Positions 1 to 9,711 of a stretch of 64,000 bases of DNA are shown in pieces (the first letter of the stretch is position 1; every line of letters begins with the position of its first letter). The notes beneath the pieces were generated by a model that was not told the origin of the DNA, did no database searches, and worked only from the letters and a program-made list of their open reading frames with translations. A program made the translations under genes and the position numbers. The stretch lies in NCBI GenBank assembly GCA_001513145.1, contig LFSP01000043.1:73518-137517 (forward strand), in the 5' to 3' direction. The stretch is from Clostridia bacterium DTU025. Lineage in GTDB: Bacteria; Bacillota; DTU025.

Positions 1-46
1 ACAGTCACAGTTACAGTCGCAGTTGATGGCCGCGAGTGCGCAGTGG

Positions 47-595
47 CTAGTCGCCGTTACACACCAGTTCGCAGGCGAAAAGCCGCTGGATGGAGACCCT
101 TATCTGAACGCATATCTCCTCGACGAAGGTTCTGCCGTCGTCTGAAATATCGCTGATCTCCAATATGATCTCGATGGTCTGGTTCGCCACTGTGTCGGTG
201 AACACTACCCCTGGTATCGGTATCTCGCACTGCAATGGCACACGCTCGAAACGGACTCTCTCGATCCCGTTGACGTCGGTGTAGGTAATCACCTTATCGA
301 CGTGCGCCAGCACTCTGACACCACCGTTCAGAACCTGCACGAAATCGATGACGGGAGTGAGCTCAGTATCGAACGGCAGATCGGGGTTTGCAGGGGGACA
401 GAGCGGGATTTCTCGCTCGTCACATACCTCGCAGGTGCCGCATGCGACTATCATGTACACCGGCTCGCATATGCACTCTGGGCACGGGTAGCCTCCGTGG
501 CCCGAAGATGCCAGGCAGCCTGCGGCGCCGACTCCCAGCGTCAACACCACTCCCAGGCAGAGGGTGAGCAGCGTGCGCATCACGTTCTTGAACAT
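47..595 (-). CDS. secreted protein with SPOCS/DUF3794-like domain
   Basis: A 182-residue protein with a basic start, a hydrophobic stretch and an AxA-like end near residue 30, which is a typical Sec signal peptide. A Cys-rich segment follows (CPECICEP, CGTCEVCDE). The second half (about residues 80-170) has the rhythm of DUF3794/SPOCS domains: VLNGGVRVLAHVDKVITYTD, then a turn, then VPLQCEIPIPG and a Glu/Ile-rich strand. Members of that family occur in spore coat and cortex proteins such as SipL. The start has a strong upstream GAGGAGGAAAG. The gene stands alone. A role at the spore surface is inference; the domain assignment rests on pattern recognition only. Confidence 0.7.
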   Translation of the reverse strand: MFKNVMRTLLTLCLGVVLTLGVGAAGCLASSGHGGYPCPECICEPVYMIVACGTCEVCDEREIPLCPPANPDLPFDTELTPVIDFVQVLNGGVRVLAHVDKVITYTDVNGIERVRFERVPLQCEIPIPGVVFTDTVANQTIEIILEISDISDDGRTFVEEICVQIRVSIQRLFACELVCNGD

Positions 596-753
596 GGTAC
601 TCTTTCCTCCTCAATGCTAGAGTGTTGGGTTCGCTTCACGCTATTCTCAACCGCGATTCGAAGTCACGTTCTCTTGCGCACAAGATGAGCAGCTAACGGC
701 ATTAGGGCCTCAAGTTACAGTGGCTAAGTCTCAATGTGTCATTCGATATGTCC

Positions 754-882
754 GCGAGTGTCAAGTCAACGCGAAAGAGCCGCCGCCCACTGCCGCGGCT
801 GCCGGGGCCGACCCAGGGGTGGGTCGCTTTCGCAGGGCTTCGACCCGCCGGTGGGTCGAAGCAACCACTCTTTGACGCTCAC
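754..882. repeat. intergenic MITE-like element, copy 1
   Basis: A 129-bp segment bounded by inverted ends GCGAGTGTCAAG and TTTGACGCTCAC. Inside lies the palindrome CGACCCGCCGGTGGGTCG, preceded by GGTCGCTTTCGC. A 37-bp stretch of this element (822-858) recurs in opposite orientation at 6755-6791 with only two differences. The left end also aligns over about 32 bp with the left end of the hairpin at 58881. The rest of the 596-1038 gap holds no gene I can support. Confidence 0.6.
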
Positions 883-1038
883 GTATGCCATGCGGAGCAA
901 TGTCATCTCAAAGCCTGCAGGGCTGGTGCCGTGTAGTCTGCGGCGACGCAGGCCCCGGGCGTTTCCCGGGTGTTTCCCCGGCATTCGCGTGGCATGAACG
1001 TTTCGGTGCTGAGACACACTACGACCCGAGGTGATCAA

Positions 1039-3333
1039 GTGGCGGTCGACAGCGTCTACCTGGGAGTTGATGTGGGGTCTACCACTGTGAAGGTGGCCGG
1101 CGTTGACGGCGATCGCAGCATGGTTGGCACTTCAGTCTATATGAGACTGGACCAATGCCCATCCCAGCTGGAAGCGGTGAAGCGGGCCGTCGGCGCCTAC
1201 CTTGAGAGCGTGGGCAACGCCGATGTGGCCGGGCTTGGGGTCACGGGAAGCGGACGGGAGCTGGTGGCGCTGCTTCTAGGCGCTGACCTGATCCGCACCG
1301 AGATCTTCGCCCACGCTGCGGGGCTCAACTACCTCCTCCGCAGCGGGCACGTGCCCGGCGTCACCTCGGCCCGCGCGCTCATAGAGATCGGCGGGCAGGA
1401 TTCCAAGCTCATCACCTTCGATGATGAGGGCATGCCGGCCTACTTCAACATGAACACCATCTGCTCGGCTGGCACCGGCGAGTTTCTCAAGCAACTTGGA
1501 GACGAGGCCGGGATCGCCCTGGACGAGCTGGGCCGGATCGCGCTGGAAAGCCCCGCGCCTGCGGTGATCGACGCAACGTGCACGGTTTTCTCAAAGCGAG
1601 ACTTCCGGCACCTTACTCAGAAGGGAGTGCCCCTGGCGGATCGGCTCATGGGCGCCTGCCTCGCTTTGGTCAGAAACTACATGCAGAACGTCGCCCGCAG
1701 CACTCAGCTGCTACCGCCGGTGTTCTTTCAGGGGGGAGTGGCGGCCAACGAGGCCGTGCGCCAGGGCTTCCAGCGGTACCTGGGGACTGAGGTGCACGTG
1801 ACCCCGTATGCCGGAGTGGTGGGCGCCATAGGGATGGCGGTGAGCGCTCACGAGACCATGGCGGACGCCTGTGGGCAAGCCCGGGCTACGGCAGACGGTG
1901 AGGTTGGCTCTCAGAGCAGCAGGTTTCGCCATGACTACGCGGAGCGCCAGTTCAGAAGCAGGGTGCGTCACTGCCACGGGTGCGGCAACGGTTGCGCCCT
2001 GGCCCAGGCCTTCGAGGTGGCGGACGGCGAGGAGTTGGTCATCGACACACTGGGCGGCCGGTGCGACGGCTGCCGCAATCCGGACAACGTGCGCAAGGAG
2101 CCGGTGTCCAGGGCGTTTGTGCTGCATGCGGCCTTCACGCGACCCCGGGGTGAGGCGTGGCAGGGGCGAGGGCGAGGAGGAGCGCGAGACCGGGGCCAGC
2201 CGAGACGCCTTCCTGACCTGGTCTACTCCGGCACTCGCCCGGTGCGCCCTTCGGAGGCCAGGCTCTTTGCCGGGATCGACGGCGGCTCCCGGGGGACCAA
2301 GTGGGCGCTGCTTGAGAGCCGTGGGCCTGATGTGAAGGTCCTGGGCACTGGCGCCGTGGACACCGCCGGCGATGCCATAGCAGCCCTGATGCAGGCCTTG
2401 CGGGAGCTCAAGGCCGCGATCCCGCTTGGACGTGAGCTCTCAGGCGTTGGCACCACCGGCAGCGCGGGCGAGCTGTTTCGCGATATCATCACCGCCCGGA
2501 GCAGGGACACAAGCGACGTGCGGTGCACCGAGATCGTGGCGCATTATGTGTGGGCTAGCCATTGGAAGCCCGACGTGGGCACCATCATCGACATCGGCGG
2601 GAACGACGCGAAGCTCATCCTTGTGGGCGATAGCGGCTTGGACTTCGCCATGAACGACAAGTGCGCGGCAGGCACCGGGTCGTTCATTGAGGCCGTGGCG
2701 CGCAGGTTCGGCGTGAGCCTTGAGGAATTCGCCCGAGAGGCGGAGGCGGCCGCGGAGCCCGCCCAGGTGGCAGGCAGGTGCGCGGTGTTCGGCGAGTCAG
2801 ACATCGTCCACAAGTCACGGCTTGGCTACGACAGGGGCGAGCTGTTCATGGGGCTATGCCATGCGGTGTGCCGGACGTTCCTGTCTGACCTGGGGCGAGG
2901 CCGCACCCTCGCCACGCCCATCGTGGCGCAGGGCGGCGCCTTCCTGATAGAGCCCCTGCAAACGGTCTTCAGGAAGGTGCTGGGGTTGAGTGATGACGAT
3001 TTCGTCGTTTCGGAGGACCCCGCCCAAGTGCTCTGTGCCGGAGCGCTCGGCGCGGCGCTGGTGGCCAGGGGCAGGTGGGAGCAGGGATTCGACAGCGCCT
3101 TCAAGGGCTTTGATGCGGTACTGTCGTCGTCGTACTCCACGGTCACCACCGTCTGCACCCAAGCAGGCTGCCATCGGAGATGCGACCGGGTGGTGGCGCT
3201 GCTGGAAAACGGGACGGTGTTGGCTGGTTACAGGAGCGTAGACTGTTCGTTCGCACACTTTTCCGGCCTGGCGGAGGATCCGGCCCAAAGGCGGCACATC
3301 CAGGCCATGCTGAAGGGAAGTGCGTGTGGTTGA
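1039..3333 (+). CDS. tandem BadF/BadG/BcrA/BcrD-type ATPase, CoA dehydratase activase family
   Basis: A protein of about 764 residues carrying two complete activase (ASKHA ATPase) domains. Domain 1 has LGVDVGSTTVKVAG, GGQDSK, CSAGTGEFL and CTVFSKRD. Domain 2 has AGIDGGSRGTKWALL, GGNDAKL, CAAGTGSFIE and CAVFGESD. In 2-hydroxyglutaryl-CoA dehydratase activases these two cysteines bind a [4Fe-4S] cluster at the dimer interface, so one chain here could form its own pseudo-dimer. Between the domains is a Cys-rich linker (CHGCGNGC, CDGC). I chose the GTG at 1039 because GAGGTGAT lies just upstream; the track start at 970 lacks this. It overlaps the next gene by 10 bases, so the two are probably translationally coupled. 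The substrate is unknown. Confidence 0.82.
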   Translation: MAVDSVYLGVDVGSTTVKVAGVDGDRSMVGTSVYMRLDQCPSQLEAVKRAVGAYLESVGNADVAGLGVTGSGRELVALLLGADLIRTEIFAHAAGLNYLLRSGHVPGVTSARALIEIGGQDSKLITFDDEGMPAYFNMNTICSAGTGEFLKQLGDEAGIALDELGRIALESPAPAVIDATCTVFSKRDFRHLTQKGVPLADRLMGACLALVRNYMQNVARSTQLLPPVFFQGGVAANEAVRQGFQRYLGTEVHVTPYAGVVGAIGMAVSAHETMADACGQARATADGEVGSQSSRFRHDYAERQFRSRVRHCHGCGNGCALAQAFEVADGEELVIDTLGGRCDGCRNPDNVRKEPVSRAFVLHAAFTRPRGEAWQGRGRGGARDRGQPRRLPDLVYSGTRPVRPSEARLFAGIDGGSRGTKWALLESRGPDVKVLGTGAVDTAGDAIAALMQALRELKAAIPLGRELSGVGTTGSAGELFRDIITARSRDTSDVRCTEIVAHYVWASHWKPDVGTIIDIGGNDAKLILVGDSGLDFAMNDKCAAGTGSFIEAVARRFGVSLEEFAREAEAAAEPAQVAGRCAVFGESDIVHKSRLGYDRGELFMGLCHAVCRTFLSDLGRGRTLATPIVAQGGAFLIEPLQTVFRKVLGLSDDDFVVSEDPAQVLCAGALGAALVARGRWEQGFDSAFKGFDAVLSSSYSTVTTVCTQAGCHRRCDRVVALLENGTVLAGYRSVDCSFAHFSGLAEDPAQRRHIQAMLKGSACG

Positions 3334-5891
3334 AGGTAGGCTTCGTGGAGGCCTTCACCGGACACTATCGCTCCTCCAGGATGATCGCACGGTTCCTGGA
3401 GCTCATGGGCGTGGAGGTGGTGCGCAGCGGCATCACGACGCCGGCGATCCTTGAGGCCGGCACCACGCTGGCCAGCGCCGACTTCTGCGTGCCGCTCCGG
3501 GTGTACGTCGGCCACGTCCACAGGCTCCTTGCCGATCATCCGGATCTCGACTTCCTGCTTGCTCCCAACGTGCTGAGCGAGGACGGTAAGAGCTCCACGT
3601 GCGCGAAGTACCGAGATATCGGCGGCGTGGCGATGCGATCCCTGTGGCAGGTTACCGATTACTTTGCAGCGAAGGCCGGCTGTCAGGCCGGCTGTCAGAC
3701 CGGCTTCCGTGCAAGTGACGGCCGACTCTGTCGGTTTCCCACTGTCCTGATGCCAGACATCCGCAAACTTGACCCGTTGCATGCCCGAAACGTCTGCTAC
3801 GACGTGTACGCCGATATCGTGGGCTGGCCAAGGGCCGCTAAAGGCAGGCTGCTGCTGAGCAAGCCCATGCGGGCGCGGCTATTTCCCGAGCTACACACGC
3901 TGGAGCGGGCTGCCCGACAGGCTTACGAAGAGGCGGTGGCCTACGACGACGCCGCCATCAGGCGCATGGAGCAGGATCCCGGAAAGCCCAGACTGGCTTT
4001 GGTGGGAAGGGCGTACCTGGTGCAAGACCCCACGGTGAGCTGCGATGCGGCCAGGTGGTTCGCCAGGCGCGGCGTGAGCGTGATCTCCGTCGACGACGTT
4101 CCCAGGTCGGAACTGAGGGTCGATGACGTGCAGGGCTTCTACGACAGCCACCGGGAGCTTGAGGCCTTCGTCAGGTGGTGTGCGGAAACCGGCATGGACG
4201 GCGCCATCGTCATGGGCAGCTTCGGCTGCCACCCTGACGCATTCCAGCTGGATCACTTGGTGTGCCTCGCCCAGGGCCTGGGGCTTGCGGCATGGCCCAT
4301 CAGGTTCGACGAGAGCTCTGCTTACTCTGGCTTCTACACCAGATATGAGACGATCCTGTCGTTCCTGGAACAGCGCCGCGACCTGAGGTTGAGGCGTTCC
4401 AGCGTCGCTGGCGAGGTGTGCAGAGCCAGGAGGATAGACCCCTTCCCGGACAAGCGCGCCGGGATCGAGCCTCAAGGGGCGCAGCCGGCTGCGGTACCAG
4501 TCATAACCTGGCCAGACATGGGCGAGATACTGAACTGCGTCGTCAAGGAGTTCATGTGGCAGCTGGGGCTCCAAGGCTACACCGTTCCGCCTGCGCCAGT
4601 TGCTGAACGCGAGATGCTGCTGGGCAACGACCGCTACACAGAGGCGTGCTGCCCGTTCGCCCTTGCCACAGGGTCGCTGCGCCACTCGCTCAATGTCATC
4701 CTGGAGGAGCTGGAAGCGAGTGCGGCCGCAGGCGAGGGGGTTGAGCCGCGCCGGGTGGTGGTGCTGATGCTGAGGGGAGAGGGGCCGTGCACCTTCGGAT
4801 GGTACTCCATTGCCCAGAACGAGCTGCTCAAAGCCGAATACGGAGAGCGCTTCGCAAGGGGCGGGCACACCCTTCAGATGTCCACGTCCAGTATGGACGA
4901 CCTGTCCAGCGTGTTTCGACGAGTCTGTCCTCCAGGCACCACCGGCAACTTGGCCGCCGTCCTCAGCCTCTTTGACAGGTACAACGCGCCGTCGGCGCAC
5001 TGGCTTCAACGTGCGCTTGCCGCCCTCGGCATAGGCGCCGTGGCGCTGCCCATAGCGGCGCACGTATGGGCGAAGCTGCGGGTGGCCGAGAGGCTGCGGG
5101 AGCGGATGTTGATCCACAGCGCCCACGAGCTGGAGAGGGGAAGTGTGGCCCGGGCGTACTGGAAGGCCATGGAGCAGCTGGAGCAGGCACATACCCTGCC
5201 CGCCATGTGCGCTGCTCTGCGCCGGGGTCTCAGGCTCCTCAACTCGGTGCCCCACGACACGCTGGCGCGGCCTCGAGTGGTGGCGGTGGGCGAGATCTAC
5301 GTGCTGCTCGCCAGCTACGCCAATCGCGGGACCATCATGGGCCTCATGGGCAGGGAGGGGCTGGAGGTGGTGGAGGGCATCTCGCTATCGAAGTACATAC
5401 TGCACAGCGCCGGGGAGATAGTGCGGCGGGCCGTCTCGCGGACTTGGCCTGCGAGGCCCATACGGCGGCTGTTGGAGCGGTGCAACGTCCACATACTGGT
5501 TCAGCGGCTCAGGGACGGGTTCAGCCGTCCGTTCCTGCTCAAGGAGGTGGGCGGCGAGGGCGTGCCCACTGTGGCCGCCGCCCGCAGGGCGGTGGAGGAC
5601 GGCGTCGACGGCATAGTGCACGTCCATCCTTTCAAGTGCATGCCCGAGGCCATCGCGAAGGACGCCCTGAAGGAGCTCGCAGAAGTGTACGGCGTGCGCT
5701 ACCTTGCTCTCAGCTTTGACCGGGAGACTGAGATAGAGAGGCTCCGTACCGAGGTGAGCACTTACGCGTCGGTGCTGTCGGCAACGCGGCCGGCGCGTTT
5801 GCGCCCGGACGAGTGCAGACGCAGGCGCCTTCAGGGAGCGTTTTTCGACAGGGCTTTAGCACGGTATCGCTTGGGCAGGCATACCTCCTGA
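3324..5891 (+). CDS. DUF2229 / 2-hydroxyacyl-CoA dehydratase-like partner of the activase
   Basis: About 855 residues from the GTG at 3324, which has GAAGGGA upstream and lies inside the end of the activase gene. Conserved segments of the acyl-CoA dehydratase activase-related family are visible in order: FCVPLRVYVGHVHRLL, SEDGKSSTCAKYRD, GSFGCHPDAFQ, ACCPFALATGSLRHSLN, GEGPCTFGWYSIAQNELL and a C-terminal VHVHPFKCMPEAIAKDAL. The many conserved Cys suggest Fe-S binding. In many anaerobes activase and dehydratase-like parts are fused in one chain of about 1400 residues; here they are two overlapping genes. The family is widespread but its reaction is not established. Confidence 0.78.
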   Translation: MWLKVGFVEAFTGHYRSSRMIARFLELMGVEVVRSGITTPAILEAGTTLASADFCVPLRVYVGHVHRLLADHPDLDFLLAPNVLSEDGKSSTCAKYRDIGGVAMRSLWQVTDYFAAKAGCQAGCQTGFRASDGRLCRFPTVLMPDIRKLDPLHARNVCYDVYADIVGWPRAAKGRLLLSKPMRARLFPELHTLERAARQAYEEAVAYDDAAIRRMEQDPGKPRLALVGRAYLVQDPTVSCDAARWFARRGVSVISVDDVPRSELRVDDVQGFYDSHRELEAFVRWCAETGMDGAIVMGSFGCHPDAFQLDHLVCLAQGLGLAAWPIRFDESSAYSGFYTRYETILSFLEQRRDLRLRRSSVAGEVCRARRIDPFPDKRAGIEPQGAQPAAVPVITWPDMGEILNCVVKEFMWQLGLQGYTVPPAPVAEREMLLGNDRYTEACCPFALATGSLRHSLNVILEELEASAAAGEGVEPRRVVVLMLRGEGPCTFGWYSIAQNELLKAEYGERFARGGHTLQMSTSSMDDLSSVFRRVCPPGTTGNLAAVLSLFDRYNAPSAHWLQRALAALGIGAVALPIAAHVWAKLRVAERLRERMLIHSAHELERGSVARAYWKAMEQLEQAHTLPAMCAALRRGLRLLNSVPHDTLARPRVVAVGEIYVLLASYANRGTIMGLMGREGLEVVEGISLSKYILHSAGEIVRRAVSRTWPARPIRRLLERCNVHILVQRLRDGFSRPFLLKEVGGEGVPTVAAARRAVEDGVDGIVHVHPFKCMPEAIAKDALKELAEVYGVRYLALSFDRETEIERLRTEVSTYASVLSATRPARLRPDECRRRRLQGAFFDRALARYRLGRHTS

Positions 5892-6012
5892 GGCGGGGGT
5901 GCGAGAAGCGCAGTATGCTGGGTGGCCCATATACATTCCGTCCCGAGCAGTCATAGGATGCTGTGGACTAACAGCGGAGTCCGACACTGCACGAGAGGAA
6001 GGTATTGCAGAG

Positions 6013-6510
6013 GTGAGTCTTACAGACGTTTATCAGTCTCCAGGTCATATGGGAATGCCTTCGCACATGCACGGCCGCCACTGCTACGATGAGGGCAAAG
6101 AGGATTGGAAGGTGCTGGCGAAGCTCACCGAGATCGAGCACATGGTCGGCGCCACCCGCGACATGGTTCGGGACATAGGCGGGGTGGTTAACGGGATAAA
6201 GGAATGCATGATGATGCGGCACGCTTGCCCGATGGACATGATGCCGCCTGCGACTCCTTACGCAACCCCGTTCGCGACTCCCATCACGGGCACGCCCATG
6301 ACGGTGCCGCCGTCAACGTACACCTGCCCTGGAGGGGGTACCATCGCTGTGCCCTCGACGCCCACCACCATGCCCATTGATACCACGCCGTTCGGAGGGA
6401 TGCCGTGCCCGGCGCCGTTTCCGACCACGCCTATGCCCGATACCAGCATTCCCCCGGCTCCGATGCCAGGGCCTATGAGCCCGTGCCCGGGAACGCCCCT
6501 CCTGGGCTAG
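6013..6510 (+). CDS. small protein with Met/Pro/Thr-rich C-terminal tail
   Basis: The track opens at 5899. A GTG at 6013 with AGAGGAAGG upstream is the more likely start, giving about 165 residues. The N-terminal half is ordinary and probably helical (WKVLAKLTEIEHMVGATRDMV). From about residue 75 the chain is low complexity, dominated by Pro, Thr, Met and Gly with recurring CPG and TPM steps. A second gene at 35338-35937 has a tail of the same style. I do not recognise the family. A spore coat or exosporium protein is a guess from composition and the sporulating host. Confidence 0.6.
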   Translation: MSLTDVYQSPGHMGMPSHMHGRHCYDEGKEDWKVLAKLTEIEHMVGATRDMVRDIGGVVNGIKECMMMRHACPMDMMPPATPYATPFATPITGTPMTVPPSTYTCPGGGTIAVPSTPTTMPIDTTPFGGMPCPAPFPTTPMPDTSIPPAPMPGPMSPCPGTPLLG

Positions 6511-6593
6511 CTGCGGCCGGTTGCGCGCCGCAGGCGGCCGCAGGGGGCTCAAGAACCGCACACGCCGCCGTGAGGGCCTGAGCATTGGACGAT

Positions 6594-6631
6594 GAAGCCC
6601 CCGGTTCGGGATATGCCGACCCGGGGGCTTC
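6594..6631. terminator. GC-rich hairpin between convergent genes
   Basis: An 11-bp perfect stem (GAAGCCCCCGG / CCGGGGGCTTC) around a 16-base loop, between the convergent Met/Pro-rich gene and gcvPB. There is no clear T-run on either side, so terminator activity is likely but not certain. Apart from the repeat element at 6699-6874, I see nothing else in this 370-base gap. Confidence 0.5.
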
Positions 6632-6698
6632 GCTGTCGCAAGCTGTTACAGGCCGCCGACGAGCTGGTGCCCCACGTCGGTCCGCAGGCTGGACAGGG

Positions 6699-6874
6699 GT
6701 GAGCGCCAAGGGGCGGACACGGTGACCCGCCGGTAGGTCGGTCTGGCGTGCCAACGACCCACCGGCGGGTCGAAGCTCCGCGAAAGCGACCAAACATAGG
6801 TCGGCTTGGGCGGCGAAGGCGGGCGGCGCAGTGGCAGCCCTTACACGCCTCTTTCACGCCGGCTTGACGCTCAC
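6699..6874. repeat. intergenic MITE-like element, copy 2
   Basis: A 176-bp segment bounded by GTGAGCGCCAAG and CTTGACGCTCAC, which are inverted repeats with one mismatch in 12. It contains CGACCCACCGGCGGGTCG and the inverted counterpart of the 37-bp core seen at 822-858 (35 of 37 identical). It also holds GGTCGGTCTGGC, related to the palindrome at 58493. It ends 9 bases from the gcvPB stop. Confidence 0.6.
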
Positions 6875-6883
6875 GAAGAGCGC

Positions 6884-8359
6884 TTAATCCGACTCGGATT
6901 TCGTGTGCCTGAGCACCGGCTTTCTGGCTGCCAGCGTGTCGTCGAGCCTGCTCACAGGTGTAGTGTGCGGCGCGGACTTCACCTTCTCCGGCTCGGCCTT
7001 GGCCTCCTCGGAGATCTGGATCATGGCGTTGATGAAGCCGTCCAACGTCTCGCGGCTCTCCGTCTCAGTGGGTTCGATCATCAGCGCCTCAGGCACGATC
7101 AGAGGGAAGTAGATCGTCGGCGCGTGGAACCCGAAGTCCAGCAGCCGCTTGGCGATGTCCAGAGTTGCAACGCCGTACTCGCTCTTGTATTTCTTCGCCG
7201 TGAGCACGCATTCGTGCATGCAGGTCCTATCGAACGCCACATCGTAGTAGGGCTTCAGCCTGCGCATGATGTAGTTGGCGTTCAGGACGGCATGCTCGCT
7301 CGCCTTGCGCAGGCCGTCGGGGCCCATCGACCGGATGTACGCGAAGGTCTTGACCAGCACTCCGAAGTTGCCGTGGAACGAGTGCACCCTGCCGATGGAC
7401 TGCGGCCTGTCGTCGTCCCACACGTACATCCCGGTTTCGGGATCGAGGGCCACCAGCGGGGTGGGCAGGAACGGCTCCAGGATGGGCTTCACGCCCACCG
7501 GTCCGGCGCCCGGGCCGCCGCCGCCGTGCGGGGTGGAGAAGGTCTTGTGCACGTTCAGGTGGACGACGTCGAATCCCAGGTCCCCCGGGCGGGTTCTGCC
7601 CATGATGGCGTTGAGATTAGCTCCGTCATAGTAGAGCAGCGCACCGCATCCGTGCACTATCTCGGCTATCTCGGTCACGTGCTCGTCGAACAGCCCCAGG
7701 GTGTTGGGGTTGGTAAGCATCATTGCCGCCACTTCAGGCCCGATCTTGTCCTTCAGATCCTCGATGTCCACGTTGCCGCGGCTGTCCGACTTCACCTCTA
7801 GGATGGTCATCCCTACGCCTGCGGCTGAGGCAGGGTTGGTGCCATGTGCCGAGTCGGGTACCAGGACCACCTTGCGACCGAAGTCTGCGCGGGAGTCGTG
7901 ATACGCCTTGATCAGCAGAAGCCCGGTGAGCTCGCCGTGGGCGCCCGCGGCCGGCTGAAGCGTGAACCTGCTCATGCCGGCGATCTCGCACAGGTACCTC
8001 TCCAGCTTGTACATGATCTCAAGGGCCCCCTGCACGGTATCTGCGGGCTGATCAGGGTGTATGCGGGCGAACCCGGGCAGTCTTGCCGCGTCCTCGTTCA
8101 CCTTGGGGTTGTACTTCATGGTGCACGAGCCCAGCGGGTAGAAACCGTTGTCAACTGAGTGGTTCAGCTGCGACAGGTTCACGAAGTGGCGAACCACGTC
8201 CACCTCGCTCACTTCAGGAAGGCCGGGGGCTTTGGCACGCAGGGCCGAGGACGGGAACATCGCTTCCAGCGAAGGCGTGGGCACCTCCGGGGCAGGCAGG
8301 GTCACGGCCGTGCGCCCGGGCACGCTCAGCTCAAATATGAGTCTCTGAGTGCGGCTCAT
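6884..8359 (-). CDS. gcvPB: glycine dehydrogenase (decarboxylating) subunit 2
   Basis: A 491-residue protein matching the C-terminal-half subunit of the P-protein. It carries the pyridoxal phosphate lysine motif [18 protein letters not shown], and [12 protein letters not shown] near the N-terminus. With GcvPA it decarboxylates glycine and passes the aminomethyl group to the lipoyl arm of GcvH. Its ATG overlaps the gcvPA stop (ATGA), so it is the last gene of the gcvT-gcvH-gcvPA-gcvPB operon. Length and motifs are normal for the two-subunit form found in Bacillota. Confidence 0.97.
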   Translation of the reverse strand: MSRTQRLIFELSVPGRTAVTLPAPEVPTPSLEAMFPSSALRAKAPGLPEVSEVDVVRHFVNLSQLNHSVDNGFYPLGSCTMKYNPKVNEDAARLPGFARIHPDQPADTVQGALEIMYKLERYLCEIAGMSRFTLQPAAGAHGELTGLLLIKAYHDSRADFGRKVVLVPDSAHGTNPASAAGVGMTILEVKSDSRGNVDIEDLKDKIGPEVAAMMLTNPNTLGLFDEHVTEIAEIVHGCGALLYYDGANLNAIMGRTRPGDLGFDVVHLNVHKTFSTPHGGGGPGAGPVGVKPILEPFLPTPLVALDPETGMYVWDDDRPQSIGRVHSFHGNFGVLVKTFAYIRSMGPDGLRKASEHAVLNANYIMRRLKPYYDVAFDRTCMHECVLTAKKYKSEYGVATLDIAKRLLDFGFHAPTIYFPLIVPEALMIEPTETESRETLDGFINAMIQISEEAKAEPEKVKSAPHTTPVSRLDDTLAARKPVLRHTKSESD

Positions 8360-9711
8360 GCTAGCACCTCCAGTTCCCGTACCAGGGCGTCAAGCTCCTC
8401 GCGGGTTCTCATCTCAGTCACTGCCCACAGCGAGTGGTCGGGAAGCTCCGGGTAGTCATCGCCTATGGGCCTTCCGCCCAGAATGCCCCTCTCCAGCAGG
8501 TCCTCGTTGATCTCGGCGGGGTCGCGGTGTGAGGCCACAACGAACTCGTTGAAGAAGGGCCCGGTGAACGGGGTGGAGAGCCCGTAGACGGAGTTGATGC
8601 GGTCGTGCAGGTAGTGCGCACGATACGTGCACAGCTCCGCCACCTTTCGCAGGCCGTGGGGGCCCATCAGGCTGAGATATATGGTTGCAGCCAGCGCGCA
8701 CAGCGCTTGGTTAGAGCAGATGTTGCTGGTGGCGTTCTCGCGCCGGATGTGCTGCTCGCGTGCCTGCAGCGTGAGAACGAAGCCACGGCGCCCTTTGGAA
8801 TCCACCGTCTGGCCCACCAGGCGGCCAGGCATCTTGCGAAGCAGCTTCGATGTGGTGGCGAAGAAGCCCAGGAGCGGCCCGCCGAAGCTCATGGGGATCC
8901 CCAGCGGCTGCCCCTCGCCCACTGCGATGTCGGCGCCGTACTCGCCCGGGGGAGCCAGGAGCCCCAATGAGATGGGGTTGACCACGCTCACGAACAGGCC
9001 TCCGGACTTATGCACGGCGTCCGCCAGCGCGGGCATGTCCTCCACTATGCCAAAGTAGTTGGGGCTCTGCACGATGAGGCACGCCACGTCGTCGAGCTTC
9101 CCGTCAAGAAGCGACAGCGACGTTAGGCCCCTTTTCATGCAGAAGCCTACCTCCCGCACCTCGATACCTCTGCCGGCTGCGTAAGTGGCCAGCACCTTTC
9201 GGTACGCTGGGTTCACCGTGCGCGCCACCAGCACCGTCGAACGCTTGGTGGAGGTGCAGGCCATGATGGCCGCTTCGGCTATGGCGGAGCCGGCCTCGTA
9301 CATGGAGGCGTTGGCCACGTCCATGGCGGTGAGCTCGCAGATCATCGTCTGGTACTCGAATATAGCCTGCAACGTTCCCTGGCTCACTTCAGCCTGATAC
9401 GGCGTGTAAGCCGTGTAGAACTCGCCCCTCTGCAGTATGTGCTGTATCACGCTGGGAACGTAGTGGTCGTAAATCCCGCCTCCCAGGTACACAGTGCAGT
9501 CATCGGCGCTCACACACTCATCCGACATCCGCCTGAGCTCAGCCATGAGCTCAGGCTCCGACATGGCCGGCGGCAACGCCAGCGGGCGGGCCAGCCTCAC
9601 GCTGGCTGGGATGTCGGCGAACAGCTCATCGATGGAGGTGACGCCGATGCTTTGGAGCATCTGCGCCACGTCCTCCTCAGTGTTGGGAATGAACCTGTGC
9701 GGCGAGCCCAT
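8356..9711 (-). CDS. gcvPA: glycine dehydrogenase (decarboxylating) subunit 1
   Basis: A 451-residue N-terminal-half subunit of the glycine P-protein. Family segments include [15 protein letters not shown] at the start, [20 protein letters not shown], and [21 protein letters not shown]. The track start at 9807 reads into gcvH. The ATG at 9711 is preceded by GAAGGAGGC and overlaps the gcvH stop by one base (TAATG), which decides the start. It works as a heterodimer with GcvPB. Confidence 0.96.
   Translation of the reverse strand: MGSPHRFIPNTEEDVAQMLQSIGVTSIDELFADIPASVRLARPLALPPAMSEPELMAELRRMSDECVSADDCTVYLGGGIYDHYVPSVIQHILQRGEFYTAYTPYQAEVSQGTLQAIFEYQTMICELTAMDVANASMYEAGSAIAEAAIMACTSTKRSTVLVARTVNPAYRKVLATYAAGRGIEVREVGFCMKRGLTSLSLLDGKLDDVACLIVQSPNYFGIVEDMPALADAVHKSGGLFVSVVNPISLGLLAPPGEYGADIAVGEGQPLGIPMSFGGPLLGFFATTSKLLRKMPGRLVGQTVDSKGRRGFVLTLQAREQHIRRENATSNICSNQALCALAATIYLSLMGPHGLRKVAELCTYRAHYLHDRINSVYGLSTPFTGPFFNEFVVASHRDPAEINEDLLERGILGGRPIGDDYPELPDHSLWAVTEMRTREELDALVRELEVLA

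Noticed and set aside
734-1038. Short ORFs with WVAFAGLRPAGGS-like peptides (also at 6473-6793)
   Set aside because: The similarity between the two peptides comes from the shared intergenic repeat element, not from related genes.
3891-5255. 454-residue minus-strand ORF opposite the dehydratase-like gene
   Set aside because: Shadow ORF over a gene with many conserved motifs on the plus strand.
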